Shown here one piece after another: positions 50,951 to 61,300 of a stretch of DNA of 64,000 nt. The notes under the pieces were generated by a model. That model was not told where the DNA came from, did not search any database, and was given only the letters and a program-made list of their open reading frames with translations. Made by a program: the position numbers and the translations under genes. The stretch comes from Sycobia sp. Sy_11 (taxonomy: Eukaryota > Arthropoda > Insecta > Hymenoptera > Epichrysomallidae): assembly GCA_018907035.1 (NCBI GenBank), contig JACCIC010000037.1:1853501-1917500 (forward strand). Direction: 5' to 3'. The first letter of the stretch is position 1. Each line of letters begins with the position of its first letter.

Positions 50951-51090
50951 CTCTCTCATTAGTATTGCCGTCGAAACTTGCTAACATTTCGCCCGCCCTC
51001 CGCGGGAGTTTTAAACGAACCAACCACCTTCTCCGCCTCCTCCTCCACCCGCCTCACGGTCTTTCCGGGAATTTCTCAAAGTTTTCAGCT
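50951..51090 (-). other. Candidate 5' exon with start codon
   Basis: On the minus strand a 140-base segment is bounded at its 3' end by GAG/GTAAGT, a strong splice donor with GT at plus 50950-50949. At its 5' end is a (CT)n tract followed by AAGCGCAG, an acceptor-like end with AG at plus 51092-51091. No frame is open throughout. One frame has a TGA and then stays open through an ATG at 50987 to the donor, giving MLASFDGNTNER plus one base. ATG context is GCGAA before ATG, with a purine at -3. This fits a 5'UTR-plus-start exon of a minus-strand gene whose intron would contain the ratchet-like sites at 36684 and 19538. I do not recognise the peptide. The segment may be noncoding, or the start may be a true first exon rather than an internal one. 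Confidence 0.22.
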
Positions 51091-51097
51091 CTGCGCT

Positions 51098-51131
<34 letters not shown>
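51098..51131 (+). repeat. (GA)n microsatellite
   Basis: Pure GA tract. Read on the minus strand it is the pyrimidine tract of the acceptor of the candidate exon. Confidence 0.95.
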
Positions 51132-51297
51132 CCCATGGATCGAAGGCGGTGGCGGCGACGAGGACTACAAATTTTTAGACACGTCTTTTGGAAGTGCACC
51201 TTATGTATATTCCGTCGCGCCGGGAAAATGAGCGTGTGAGTTGAATATCGGATCGGCTTCTTTCTGCGCGAGCAAAGGAAAATGGGGATAAGTGGAA

Positions 51298-51298
<1 letters not shown>

Positions 51299-51338
<40 letters not shown>
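51299..51338 (+). repeat. (GA)n microsatellite
   Basis: Nearly pure GA tract on the outer right of the candidate exon. Confidence 0.95.
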
Positions 51339-51343
<5 letters not shown>

Positions 51344-52162
51344 GGTGAAAGAGGATCGAGAAACAGCCCGAATTCCAAAGTCGAAGCGTGTCCTCGTAAT
51401 ATTTTAAAATTAGTGTCGGGAAAAGACTTTTCTTTGGTAAAACGTGAACGTACTTTCTCTTGAGTTACGCGCGCACTCTATGACCCGTTGGGCAAGGGCG
51501 AGGACTAATTTTCTCGCAGCTAATTTGTCGGAGGAAGGAATCGCTTAGAAGCTGGTTCGGCGATGAATTTGAGAATACTGAAGTAATTATTCCATAAATT
51601 ATAATTTTTTGGAATATGAAAAAATTTTATTTATTTCAATAAAATGTAAAAATTAAACTGTACTGCGTAATCCAAATGAATCTCGAATTATAGTTTTTAA
51701 TATCGATAAAGTTCCGACAAATCTTTTACAATAGATTTTCTCGCATGAAAAAATTTAAAAAAGTCTATTTATACAATTTATTATAAAACTCCTGATATTT
51801 TATTAAAAACAATCGCGCCATGCAGAAATGGGAATAAGAAATTACAATTTTGTAAAAATACAATATATATCGAGTACTAACGTGGATTGGAATGATATTC
51901 CTATCGTTTTCTTTCATTTCCACCTGCCCTCTTTTTTCACAACTAAATCTAACCCAGGTACGCAAAGCTTTATATTAACGCTGAAAATGAGTCAACACTG
52001 GACTACTCCTCGAAGAAAACGGCCGCTCGGCGGTAGATGGAAGACACATATAGAAAGCTCATGTATATTTTCCTTGGAATTCGTCAACGATTTTATATAT
52101 ATATAAGTCTAGCCAGCGGCGCGACAGAGTATAATCCGCGCAAGTATACGGGTAATAGACGC

Positions 52163-52179
52163 GAAGAGATAGAAAGAGA

Positions 52180-52230
<51 letters not shown>
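52163..52230 (+). repeat. (GA)n microsatellite
   Basis: About 30 GA units with one AA and one GG interruption. Confidence 0.96.
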
Positions 52231-52232
<2 letters not shown>

Positions 52233-52755
52233 TGGGATGGGGAGAGCATACGTATGGAGCAACGGACTAGTTCTTATTCCTCGCAGGCTCGATCAACAAA
52301 ACCCCGTCCGTATACACTTTTACCGCGATTGCCTACTCAAATGAAAATTCGCCAACTCAAACTCCGAGGCGAGGCGCGGAGCAAGCACAGCTCGCAGCGG
52401 AGCCCCTCTCTATCCCTGTGTAGGGATGCGAAACAAACAAGCTGGTAATTTTGTTCTCCCCTCCCCTTGCACTCCCGCCCTCCGCGTGCTCGCTCGCTCG
52501 AGCCCCACGGCGGCAGAAGCAGCGCGCGGCTCAGTCATTACACGGGTGGAAATGCGCGCGCGGACGGGGCAGGCGCGGCATAGAGAGTGAAATTGAAAGA
52601 GCGTCTCGAGGCGTTCGCCACGAGGTTACGCATAAAGCGGCCGTGCAGTCGAATCAACGATCTAATATAAATAAAGGAGAAAAGATTGCGATGAAAACGC
52701 TGGCCCTTTTGCCCTTGAAATCATTCTGCTCTTTTTCGTACGAGAAAGAACAAGG

Positions 52756-52758
<3 letters not shown>

Positions 52759-52805
<47 letters not shown>
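52759..52805 (+). repeat. (GA)n microsatellite
   Basis: Pure GA tract, complementary to the CT tract at 53333-53372. Confidence 0.96.
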
Positions 52806-52808
<3 letters not shown>

Positions 52809-52956
52809 GCTGAGCGACAAAGGAGCCTCGTCACGTAATAGAAGAAACTCAGAGAGGAGATAGGATAGCTATATAGATGGATAGATAGGTATTTATTAAA
52901 CTAGTAAAAGAACGAAACGAAGGTAGAGAAAGAGTAAAAGATATGGATAAAGCAGT

Positions 52957-52958
<2 letters not shown>

Positions 52959-53009
<51 letters not shown>
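52959..53009 (+). repeat. (GT)n(TA)n microsatellite
   Basis: Three GT units run into about 22 TA units. Confidence 0.96.
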
Positions 53010-53012
<3 letters not shown>

Positions 53013-53209
53013 ATGCGCGCGAACGGGAAAGGATTCGCCAGCAGTGCGCGGGACTTGAATGGCGTTCGTGCGCGCGCACGACAGAAGGAAAGGGAAGCAG
53101 CGGAGAAGTCGAGAGATAGAATATAGCACGAGAAACGTTTTCCTTCTTTACCCGATAAAGAAATCCACTTTCCTGCTCAAACAACGAGCTTTAATTGCTT
53201 GCTTCTAAG

Positions 53210-53270
53210 GGAGATAGAGAGAGGACGAGAGAGAGAGAGAGAGAGGGGAGGGGGAAGAGAGAGGGAGAAG
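53210..53270 (+). repeat. Imperfect (GA)n tract
   Basis: Purine-only sequence with GG and AA interruptions. Confidence 0.92.
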
Positions 53271-53330
53271 ACCTTTCGATTAAATTTCCTGTCCCTCGCT
53301 TTTTCGGGCGACTGCGCGATATTTATCTCT

Positions 53331-53332
<2 letters not shown>

Positions 53333-53372
<40 letters not shown>
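53333..53372 (+). repeat. (CT)n microsatellite
   Basis: Pure CT tract 60 bases after a GA tract, so the pair can fold back. Confidence 0.96.
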
Positions 53373-53374
<2 letters not shown>

Positions 53375-55518
53375 TCTCTTTTTGATACCGCCTGCGATAG
53401 CATTATACTGTCCAATGGTTGAGCCTCTGGCTCAAGGACGGTAAAGAGAGAAGAGGGGAAGTGGAACCGCTTGAATTGCGGGAAAACCTTCTTCTTATTC
53501 GTCTTCTTTTTCTATTCGCTATTTGCGTATTTTCCGAATCGAAGCGTTGTAGTAAGAGCGAGAGAGAGAGAGAGGATCACGTTTGACAACTTGTACCCCG
53601 AACTGAACAGATCGGTATTGCGCGCCCGTAATTGGAGATAAAAAACTAACTGAAGTTTCGTGTATCAAACGCCATATTATATGCTGTTCTTAAAAGAACA
53701 CTGGAGCATGTATCTGTAGCAGCTATATACCCGTATCATGGATCATTTACCTATACTCATTCCTTGCTTCAATGTTCCTCGTATCATCTTTAAATCGTGT
53801 ATATATATTCGAGAAAATTTAATTCACCTTTGATCCTTACATCACATTTTATATCTTCGTTTCGATTAATTATAATTTCAGTGCATTTGGGATATTTTCC
53901 CCGCGATTTCAATTAACAATTAATCAGAACATGCGTAATTAATTTTAACTCAGTGTGCGCGCGTGCAGCTTTGGCCGTTGTAGCGTAATACGGACGCACA
54001 CAGCGTCAAAGAACATTTGGCTTTACATTATGAATCGCATACCGAGTACCGTCTATTTCCATGCAGTATCTCTCTCTCTCTCTTTCCTCTCTCCCACTTT
54101 GAAAGCTCAAATATTTGGAGATCGAAATCATCGCTAGTACGCGAATTATCATATAGGATTGGAGGGGGTATGGGTCAGGAGGAAGCTACCGGTCTTAATC
54201 TCCTAATTGAAAATACAAGAGCCAGAACGATGAATACACGCCCCATGCATTCTCTTCGTAAAACTAGGATATAATGAATGTCAAGCTTAAAAAATGTCGC
54301 ATAAGGATTGTCAAAGTTAATTTTCGACTTATTTCATTGCTACAGTTTGTACTTTCTAATCAACGAATCAATATATCTGAAAACAGAGCGTTTAATTTTC
54401 AAATACCTTTTTCGCAAACGTCCGTGAGAAAATATTTGATTTCATCATCTGTCCATTTCTTAATGTACATTTATCTTAAGCAAATATTAAGATATACAGA
54501 AATTTTATAATTGATTGGAATTATTGTAAATTACATATATTTTCAACTTATTACTTTAATAAACTTCTTAAAAAAATAATGATTATATGATAGGCAATGA
54601 AAAAAAATGATAATAAAAAGTCTAATGAAAACGATAATAGGGTAAATATACAAAAAGACAATGTAATGTACACCTGCAATTGCATATTCAAATTATTTTG
54701 AAATGAAGCAGAAGCAAACTAATACAAGCTACGATTAAACGGAATTCCAAGAACATTGCATTTTTTTACTAGATACAATTTCAAGACATTCATAATACTA
54801 TAAAAAACAATTGCAAACAACAACAAACTTTCCTCATTTAAACAAAGAAGTTTACTTCCTAAAAAGTAAAAAAACCGATCCTACTGTTTAAGGAAAAACA
54901 CTCTATATCCCTCGTCCGTCGTTAGTCCGCCAGCCGATCTTATTCCTCCCTTAGCCTAATCGTCGGATTAATCTCCGTGGGCCGATCGATTCTATAAGCA
55001 ACGGACGCGTCGAACCGCCGTTAATGCGAAAAGTCAGTGGGTGAGCTTGCGGTGAGCAAATGGGAGAAGGGAGGCACCGAGCGTCAAAAGAGTGCAAGCC
55101 TTTCACCCCTTTTATAAACCTTCAATAAGCCGGCCAGCTTCTCCAATACCTCGGCCTCGTCGCAAACCCCGCAAATCGGAAACTAATTCGGTCGGGGTGA
55201 GAGATTAAAGCGATTTCGTTTGGAACGGCGCAGGGAGGAGGTGGGGGGAAGAGATGGGGGAGAGAATCCACCAAGACGGGCGCTAATTGGCGCAGAGTCT
55301 CGCAACGGTGGTGGCGATTGCCAGGACGAATTTCGACCTCGACGACGCGCGTTCAACGCCAAAACGAAATTATCTGTATACGCGTAGAGGTTGTGTTTGC
55401 TTTCGCACACTCCTGGTCCGAAAAAAAACCCAAAACGAAGGGAGCACTTTGCATCGAATGCAAATCGCGCGCGGACCATTTGTCAATTCGTGTTATTTCT
55501 CTCTAGCTCGTACACACC

Positions 55519-55523
<5 letters not shown>
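53373..55523. other. AT-rich unique sequence, then GC-rich; no gene seen
   Basis: AT-rich from 53650 to 54890 with only short frames. From 54900 it is GC-rich with CpG. Confidence 0.55.

Positions 55524-55577
<54 letters not shown>
55524..55577 (+). repeat. (CT)n microsatellite
   Basis: About 26 perfect CT units, first of three CT tracts within 500 bases. Confidence 0.97.
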
Positions 55578-55581
<4 letters not shown>

Positions 55582-55690
55582 TTCCATCCCCCTCGAACGG
55601 TCTCTGACCAGTCAGTCCCCGGGACACTTTAATCGACGATCATTTACTGGCGGCCTCTCGTTTTCCTCCCTTTTAAATCTGTCCTTCATC

Positions 55691-55697
<7 letters not shown>

Positions 55698-55739
<42 letters not shown>
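55698..55739 (+). repeat. (CT)n microsatellite
   Basis: About 20 perfect CT units. Confidence 0.97.
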
Positions 55740-55742
<3 letters not shown>

Positions 55743-55937
55743 GCCAGTAGCTTTTTTCTCATTCCGCTCTCGCACGATCACTCCACCCTCCCCCGCCATC
55801 TCTACTTTTTCGGGAGCTTCGACTCTTCCTCTTCCACTGCGCCGAGAGAAAGCGAGGGGTAAATCAACTCTCAGTGCGAAGCACCATCTGTTGATGCCAC
55901 CACCTTCTTCTTCTGTTCTTCGCCCACCTTTACCTAG

Positions 55938-55992
55938 CTCTCTCTCTCTCTCTCTCTCTCTCCCTCTCCCTCTCTATCTATCTATCCATCTC
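55938..55992 (+). repeat. (CT)n(CTAT)n microsatellite
   Basis: CT tract, CTCCCT interruptions, then CTAT units. Confidence 0.94.
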
Positions 55993-56061
55993 TACACTCT
56001 TCGTCCTTCTTTCACTCACTTTCAATATTTCTAAATATTGTTGTCTCTTTTCCTCGCGCAG

Positions 56062-56127
56062 GCCGTGCACGAACCGCCCACCTCTGCACGCCCAGCCAAC
56101 CTCTCGATGCCGAGATTGTCATAGGTG
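56062..56127 (+). other. Weak candidate exon on plus strand
   Basis: A good 3' splice site precedes this segment: TCTAAAT about 30 nt upstream, then TTGTCTCTTTTCCTCGCG and CAG ending at 56061. A poor donor (CATAG/GTGATT) follows at 56127/56128. One frame reads AVHEPPTSARPANLSMPRLS and then a stop exactly at the donor; the other two frames also stop shortly after. I do not recognise it. Pyrimidine-rich sequence is so common here that acceptor-like sites are expected by chance. Confidence 0.12.
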
Positions 56128-57359
56128 ATTGATATTTGGCCGCTCTGCATTTAGCAGCCCCGATAGAGATTCGCCATTTTTTGTACCCACATTTCCCCTT
56201 AGCTGATATTATAATGGAGCCTAGGTCATATCTATTTCTTTCTCTTTATATCATAGGCTTCGAATATTCTCCATAAGATATTAATCTTACATAAATTTAT
56301 CTTTTTCTCTCTGCAATGAATGGGAATAATCTATTTGGTTCAAAATAGTACTAACTATATATAGTATACTTATATCGGTGACACACATTTTTGCAAATAA
56401 AAATTTTATAAGAAAAAATTTTCATTCCACCCCAACCCCACCGCCGAAACACACAACTCTCGCGCAATACTAGATTAAAATCCGAGCATTAATACTGTCG
56501 ACGTGAGAGCCTTGCACGCCCATTGTTCGCATGTACACACACATAACTTTGGCAATAAATTCGTGCGCGCGCATACCCGAAGCGAATATCGAGCCAGTCT
56601 GCGCTGTAACAAACGCATTCGACTTTAATCGCAGTTTTGTAAAAACACACATACACAGAAGCACACGTGTGGCAGCAGCCAGTATTTAGACATATACACA
56701 AAACGAAGTTGTGGCAAGGGAACGTTCCGCTGCGGAATTCAGGCGTCCACCTAGGGTATTTTATATATGTCTTTCTGTGCGCACTCTTGCCTGGCGCTCA
56801 TATACTACACAGCATCAAATTCCAGAAGAGAGAAATTACACTTTGCGCATTACACGTTGTCTTGCATATACCTACACGTATACATAATACATTCAACCTA
56901 AATAACTCTCGCTGAAAAATGCGCTCTTTGTCACGGTATGCGCATATATACATATATACATGTACGTGCGGAACATTTACATTTTGCGCTATGACGAGAG
57001 ACACACGACCGAGGGAGGAGGTGGAAGAGAATCGTGACCTCCGGCGATATTTCTTCGAGCGGTGGAAATCGATTCGTCGCAGTCTACTTTTATATATTAG
57101 ACGGGTTGGCCAAGGAACGTTCGTCACGCAGAAAATGTCGGCGCTGTACGCGCAGTTGTATATGTCTTGATAAAAAAAAAAAAAAAAACTGCAAACAATA
57201 GACCAATAGTACGTTGCGATCTACACGTATATTCTAAACATCGCCCTCGAAGTGAATATAGGCGCGCTCTCGTTGTCTCTTGAATGATATTTAAAGGTTT
57301 TACCAATGCAAACGATAAAATTTAAATAAAACACGGCACTATTTTCTTTATCTTAGTCA

Positions 57360-57600
57360 TTTATGTCGTTTATAAGATTATATTATTCAAATGGCCACCA
57401 TGGCCCCTTTCGACACTGACTCATTCGATCAGATCAATTTTGCGAATGACTCCGTATTTCGTAGACCGCCTCTAATACCTCCAGGTTTCTTTCCAAATTA
57501 AATGCGGAGATTCGTGACTCACTTCTGGCTTCGATTCAGCCCCATTAACGAAATCGTTCGGACGGAAAATCGATTACTCGAGGACAATCACTAATTTTAA
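57360..57600 (-). mobile_element. Possible decayed transposase 3' end
   Basis: The minus strand can be read as a broken frame. One piece contains SPHLIWKETWRY, a stop and then RRSTKYGVIRKIDLIE; after a further stop comes VSVERGHGGHLNNIIL and a stop. The C-terminal GGH.. end, a run of charged residues before it, and an A/T-rich trailer recall the ends of some insect IS630/mariner-type transposases (pattern C-x(n)-GGHFE). Another frame reads RMSQCRKGPWWPFE and a stop, as if a base were lost within such a motif. No catalytic DDE region, terminal inverted repeat or target-site duplication was found. The plus strand also has a 36-codon frame from 57391 with a fortuitous strong Kozak context. Low confidence. 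Confidence 0.15.
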
Positions 57601-57715
57601 AAAGTCAATTCATGAGCTCGCGACGTAAACGATGGTCATTAGCGAACACCTGCGACAAGTCAACTTTGGATCGTTAATTTTGACAAAAAATTCTAGACAA
57701 TTCCTAAACGTTTTA

Positions 57716-57739
57716 TCACTGTAAACTTCGTTACAGTGA
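57716..57739. repeat. 9-bp inverted repeat
   Basis: TCACTGTAA and TTACAGTGA are perfect inverted copies separated by ACTTCG. They lie in unique sequence. No open frame or terminator context explains them. Confidence 0.8.
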
Positions 57740-57930
57740 AAGTAGCAAACGTTTCCGACTACAACCGAGAAAAAAATGTCAAATATCGATTAGCAAAGAC
57801 GACCGCCATCGACTATCAAAAATCCAAACGCCTCCATTGGTAAACCCTTCACTCTCCCTCTCTCATCCCGAAGTAATTGGATTTTTCCAACTTATGAAAT
57901 ACGAAGAGTCGGGGTGGCCGCTTCGGTACC

Positions 57931-57972
<42 letters not shown>
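57931..57972 (+). repeat. (TA)n microsatellite
   Basis: About 20 perfect TA units. Confidence 0.97.
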
Positions 57973-57974
<2 letters not shown>

Positions 57975-58184
57975 GGGGTAACTTTGTCCGGCTCTCGGCG
58001 TCTCTTTTTTGTCGCGCCTCTATACTCTCTGCGGGACTGTACGGATCCCGCGCGAAATTGTTAACGCCTCTATTTCACTTTCTTCTCTTGTCCCTATACA
58101 CCGCTATCATCCTACGCGGTAGGTACGTGTACTGCGTGCGCAGCGACGTCGACGACGTCTGGTCCGAAAGAGAGAGAACGAAAA

Positions 58185-58222
58185 GGAGAGGGAGAGGGGG
58201 GAGAGAGAGAGAGAGAGAGAGC
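58185..58222 (+). repeat. (GA)n tract
   Basis: GA tract with G-rich interruptions, complementary to the CT tract at 58557. Confidence 0.93.
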
Positions 58223-58382
58223 CGCAAAAACTCATCGCGAAGGAGGCGCGCGCGGATATAATAACGTCTTCTCGAGAGACCGCCCGGTAATAACTGAAAG
58301 GGAGCGAGTAGGGGAGGAAAGGCTCGGGAGGGGGATCGAGACGGGCTCGAATTAGGGGGTTGGCCTTTGCCCCCCGTCGGAG

Positions 58383-58394
58383 AATATGGCCGCC
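58383..58394 (+). promoter_or_regulatory. Pho/YY1-like site near GA/CT arrays
   Basis: AATATGGCCGCC fits the YY1/Pho core (A-ATGGC). It lies about 160 bases from a GA tract on one side and a CT tract on the other. GAGA-factor plus Pho sites are the known signature of Polycomb response elements in flies; function here is inference. Confidence 0.25.
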
Positions 58395-58536
58395 ACCGCG
58401 CACGGCACGGCACCGGGCGCTGGCTGGACAGCCGAGAGGAGAAACACGTCGCTATAACGGCGGCTGGCACTTCTATAATTGCCGACTTCGTAACTTTCCT
58501 TCGCTTTTCTTTTTCCTCCCCGACAGCGTTTATACT

Positions 58537-58554
58537 TTATATATATATATATAT

Positions 58555-58607
<53 letters not shown>
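58537..58607 (+). repeat. (TA)n then (CT)n microsatellites
   Basis: Eight TA units, ATCAA, then about 24 CT units (58558-58606). Confidence 0.96.
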
Positions 58608-58610
<3 letters not shown>

Positions 58611-58817
58611 GCCTTCCACTCTCTTTCGTTCGCTCACTTGCTCTCTCTTATGACGTATGTGGACGTGCAAATACGCGCGCATTATTTGTTCTTTCTTTTC
58701 TTTTTTACTGTGAGACTATGGCGGAACTCGGCGCAACGTCTCGTACGTTACGTAACACGCATAGTAATTTTTTTGTGAAGGCCACTTCTCTTATATACAT
58801 ACGTACATATGAATATA

Positions 58818-58841
58818 TACATACATACATACATACATACA

Positions 58842-58888
<47 letters not shown>
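58818..58888 (+). repeat. (ACAT)n(TA)n microsatellite
   Basis: Six ACAT units, then about 21 TA units. Confidence 0.96.
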
Positions 58889-58892
<4 letters not shown>

Positions 58893-61210
58893 TGAAAAAT
58901 GATTATGATTTTTACAAAAGTAATAAATTTGAGAAAAGAAAAGCAATCAATATGTTTTACAACTAAAGTCATTAAAAGTTAGCAATATGTGCTAAATTTC
59001 AGTGTGAACAAAATTATACCTTTTCGAAGCGGAACAAAATGCCAATATTTTAAAGATTAACAAAAGCTCGTTATTGAACAAGAAGTACATGCGTTATAAT
59101 CAGCTTACATCTGCTTAAATGCCTGAACATTGACAGTTTTCGCCTTCTTTCTATATATGTTCTTCGTTTTATGTTCTTTACGCAACTCTTGTAACATTTT
59201 AAATTATTCTATTTTAAATTATTATAATTGAAAATTCTCCATGATTTCATTACCATGAGGATTTAGTTAGTAAAAAAAAATTAAGGAGACCTCGAAATTT
59301 TCAAATTTTCGACACACCCTATACTTTACCTTCACCCGTTTCACAAGAAGACTCCCCTACTTCGCTACTACTAAACGAAAACATTAACGCACACTTCGGT
59401 GTACGCCCTAGAAATATTCACCGGACTTTCGCTGCGGTAGCAGGCAAATAATCTGTTGTATTACTTCCGAAACAGGCCCTGCCCCTCTCCATACATTTTT
59501 TTGGACCTTTCTATATTACATCGCAATTCGCTTCAACGCCGAACTTAAGACTCGCGAGCGAGAGCTTTCGAAATTCATACACTTAAGTCGACGTTCGCCA
59601 TGTACATCTACTATTGCGCGTGCGTCAGAAAAAAATTTCTCTATACTACACACACATACGCCATACTGTAGTACGTATCCGTCTATACGTGTATAAGCGC
59701 GTACGCGAACGAGAACGCGAAATTAAAAAATACTCCCGCGTCGCTTTCGCGATCATCTATCACGCCCGCCCACGTACGCGGTAATTTCAAATTGATTCGG
59801 CTTTCTTTGCTTGTTAGCCGGCCATTGTTTTCGAATCATTTGTTTTCGATCGACGAGCCGTCGAAGGTAGAGGCGGGCGAGAAAAAAAACCGGGAGGATA
59901 GAAGCGAGAAAGAGAAGATACCCATGGGGTGCGGGGATTAACGCGTTCTCGCTCACTGAATATTTTGACGTTGACGTCGCCGATTTTTCATGCGTAAGCG
60001 GTTGCAATCGCGTGAATTTCAATGTCGTTTATTTCGAGCACTTGAATTTGATAATGTCATTTTACACACTCGTTCGATTTTCCATTGAAAAGTGCAACTG
60101 AATGCAAAAATCTATTTCATTTGTTTGTTATACAACGTAATTTAGTTTTTCGTAAAGTCTATATAATTTCCTAAAGCTTATAAGAGAAAATATAAAATTT
60201 AACGCATGCAAATCCGAATGACATTCTAGAAGTTGAAATTAATTAATTCCATTTGGTAAACATTCGTTAAACAAGTAATACTTTTCATTAAGTGAAGTAT
60301 CTTTTACTATAAAATAGCTTTTGCATCATATTTTGTTTTAATAAATTTTAAAAGAAAATATAGTCGAAGCTTTGACAAATAAGCAACAGCGAGAAACATC
60401 CAAAACAATTTAAAAATAAATTCCAAATAATGACCTAATTCTGAAAAGAAGAAGGATCAAAATTGAAGAAAATTTTCGTCGATTAAATTGGATTGTGAAG
60501 CTTGTTTTTTTTTTCAATTTGCCAACTACGCTTTTTCAGAAATAAATGCAGCAATTGTTGTACTTTTCCAGACGTAAGAATCGTCTATTTGTTTCTTCGT
60601 TTAATATCCATATAACCTCAATATTGTAGGTTCCGCGCTGGTCTAATAAAGCGAAATAATCAGAATTTAACAAGGTGGAAACTGACAATGCGGACAACAA
60701 ACCGTAACAATCGAACAATAACCCATTCCAAAGACGATGCACCAAACCCCCATCGGAAAATCGAAGAAGGACCGATGGAAAAAATCGAGTGCAGAATTCG
60801 CGGTGACGTCGAGCGTTTCGCGTTGCATTGTAATTTCAACGCTGTCCAATGAGAAATTCATCATCTCATCGAACGAACGAAGATGAGGAAGAGTATCAAA
60901 TATACCAATTACGTAACACTTTCAAAAATTAGATTTGAGCATCTTTCCATGGCGGACTGGCGACTGGGGAACGCATACACGCGAATTCACCGGAATTTTC
61001 CCGAACGAAATCGCCCGCGCGCGTCTTCCGTATAATGGAAAACTCGCGTCCCCTTCTATCGCCGGGGAAACGTTCGTTCTTTCCTGACTCTCTCCTTTAC
61101 TTTCTCCCACTTTGGGACGAAAATCGAAAAATTTCTCTCGCCAATCGCTGCCGGACCTCCCGCGCTCGAGCGTCGAAATGGAGCGCTCGCGTAGAGAAGC
61201 GAGCGATAGC

Positions 61211-61214
<4 letters not shown>
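58889..61214. other. Unique sequence, no gene called
   Basis: At 60430 on the minus strand CCTTCTTCTTTTCAG is a very good acceptor followed by a 43-codon hydrophobic open frame. At 60620-60850 both strands have 65-78 codon frames. None resembles a known family. Confidence 0.4.
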
Positions 61215-61275
<61 letters not shown>

Positions 61276-61300
61276 TGAGGGAGGGAGAGAGAGAGACGGA
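61215..61300 (+). repeat. (GA)n microsatellite, long
   Basis: About 26 pure GA units extended by GGGA-type interruptions. Confidence 0.97.

Noticed and set aside
51920..51965. Plus-strand CCCAG/GTACGC with upstream pyrimidine tract as a ratchet site
   Set aside because: Acceptor half is good (CTAAAT, CTAAC and a T-rich run) but GTACGC is a poor donor; it would also oppose the minus-strand model.
56490..56515. TAATACTGTC matching the first ten bases of miR-8
   Set aside because: The rest differs and no foldback precursor is visible; miR-8 is normally highly conserved.
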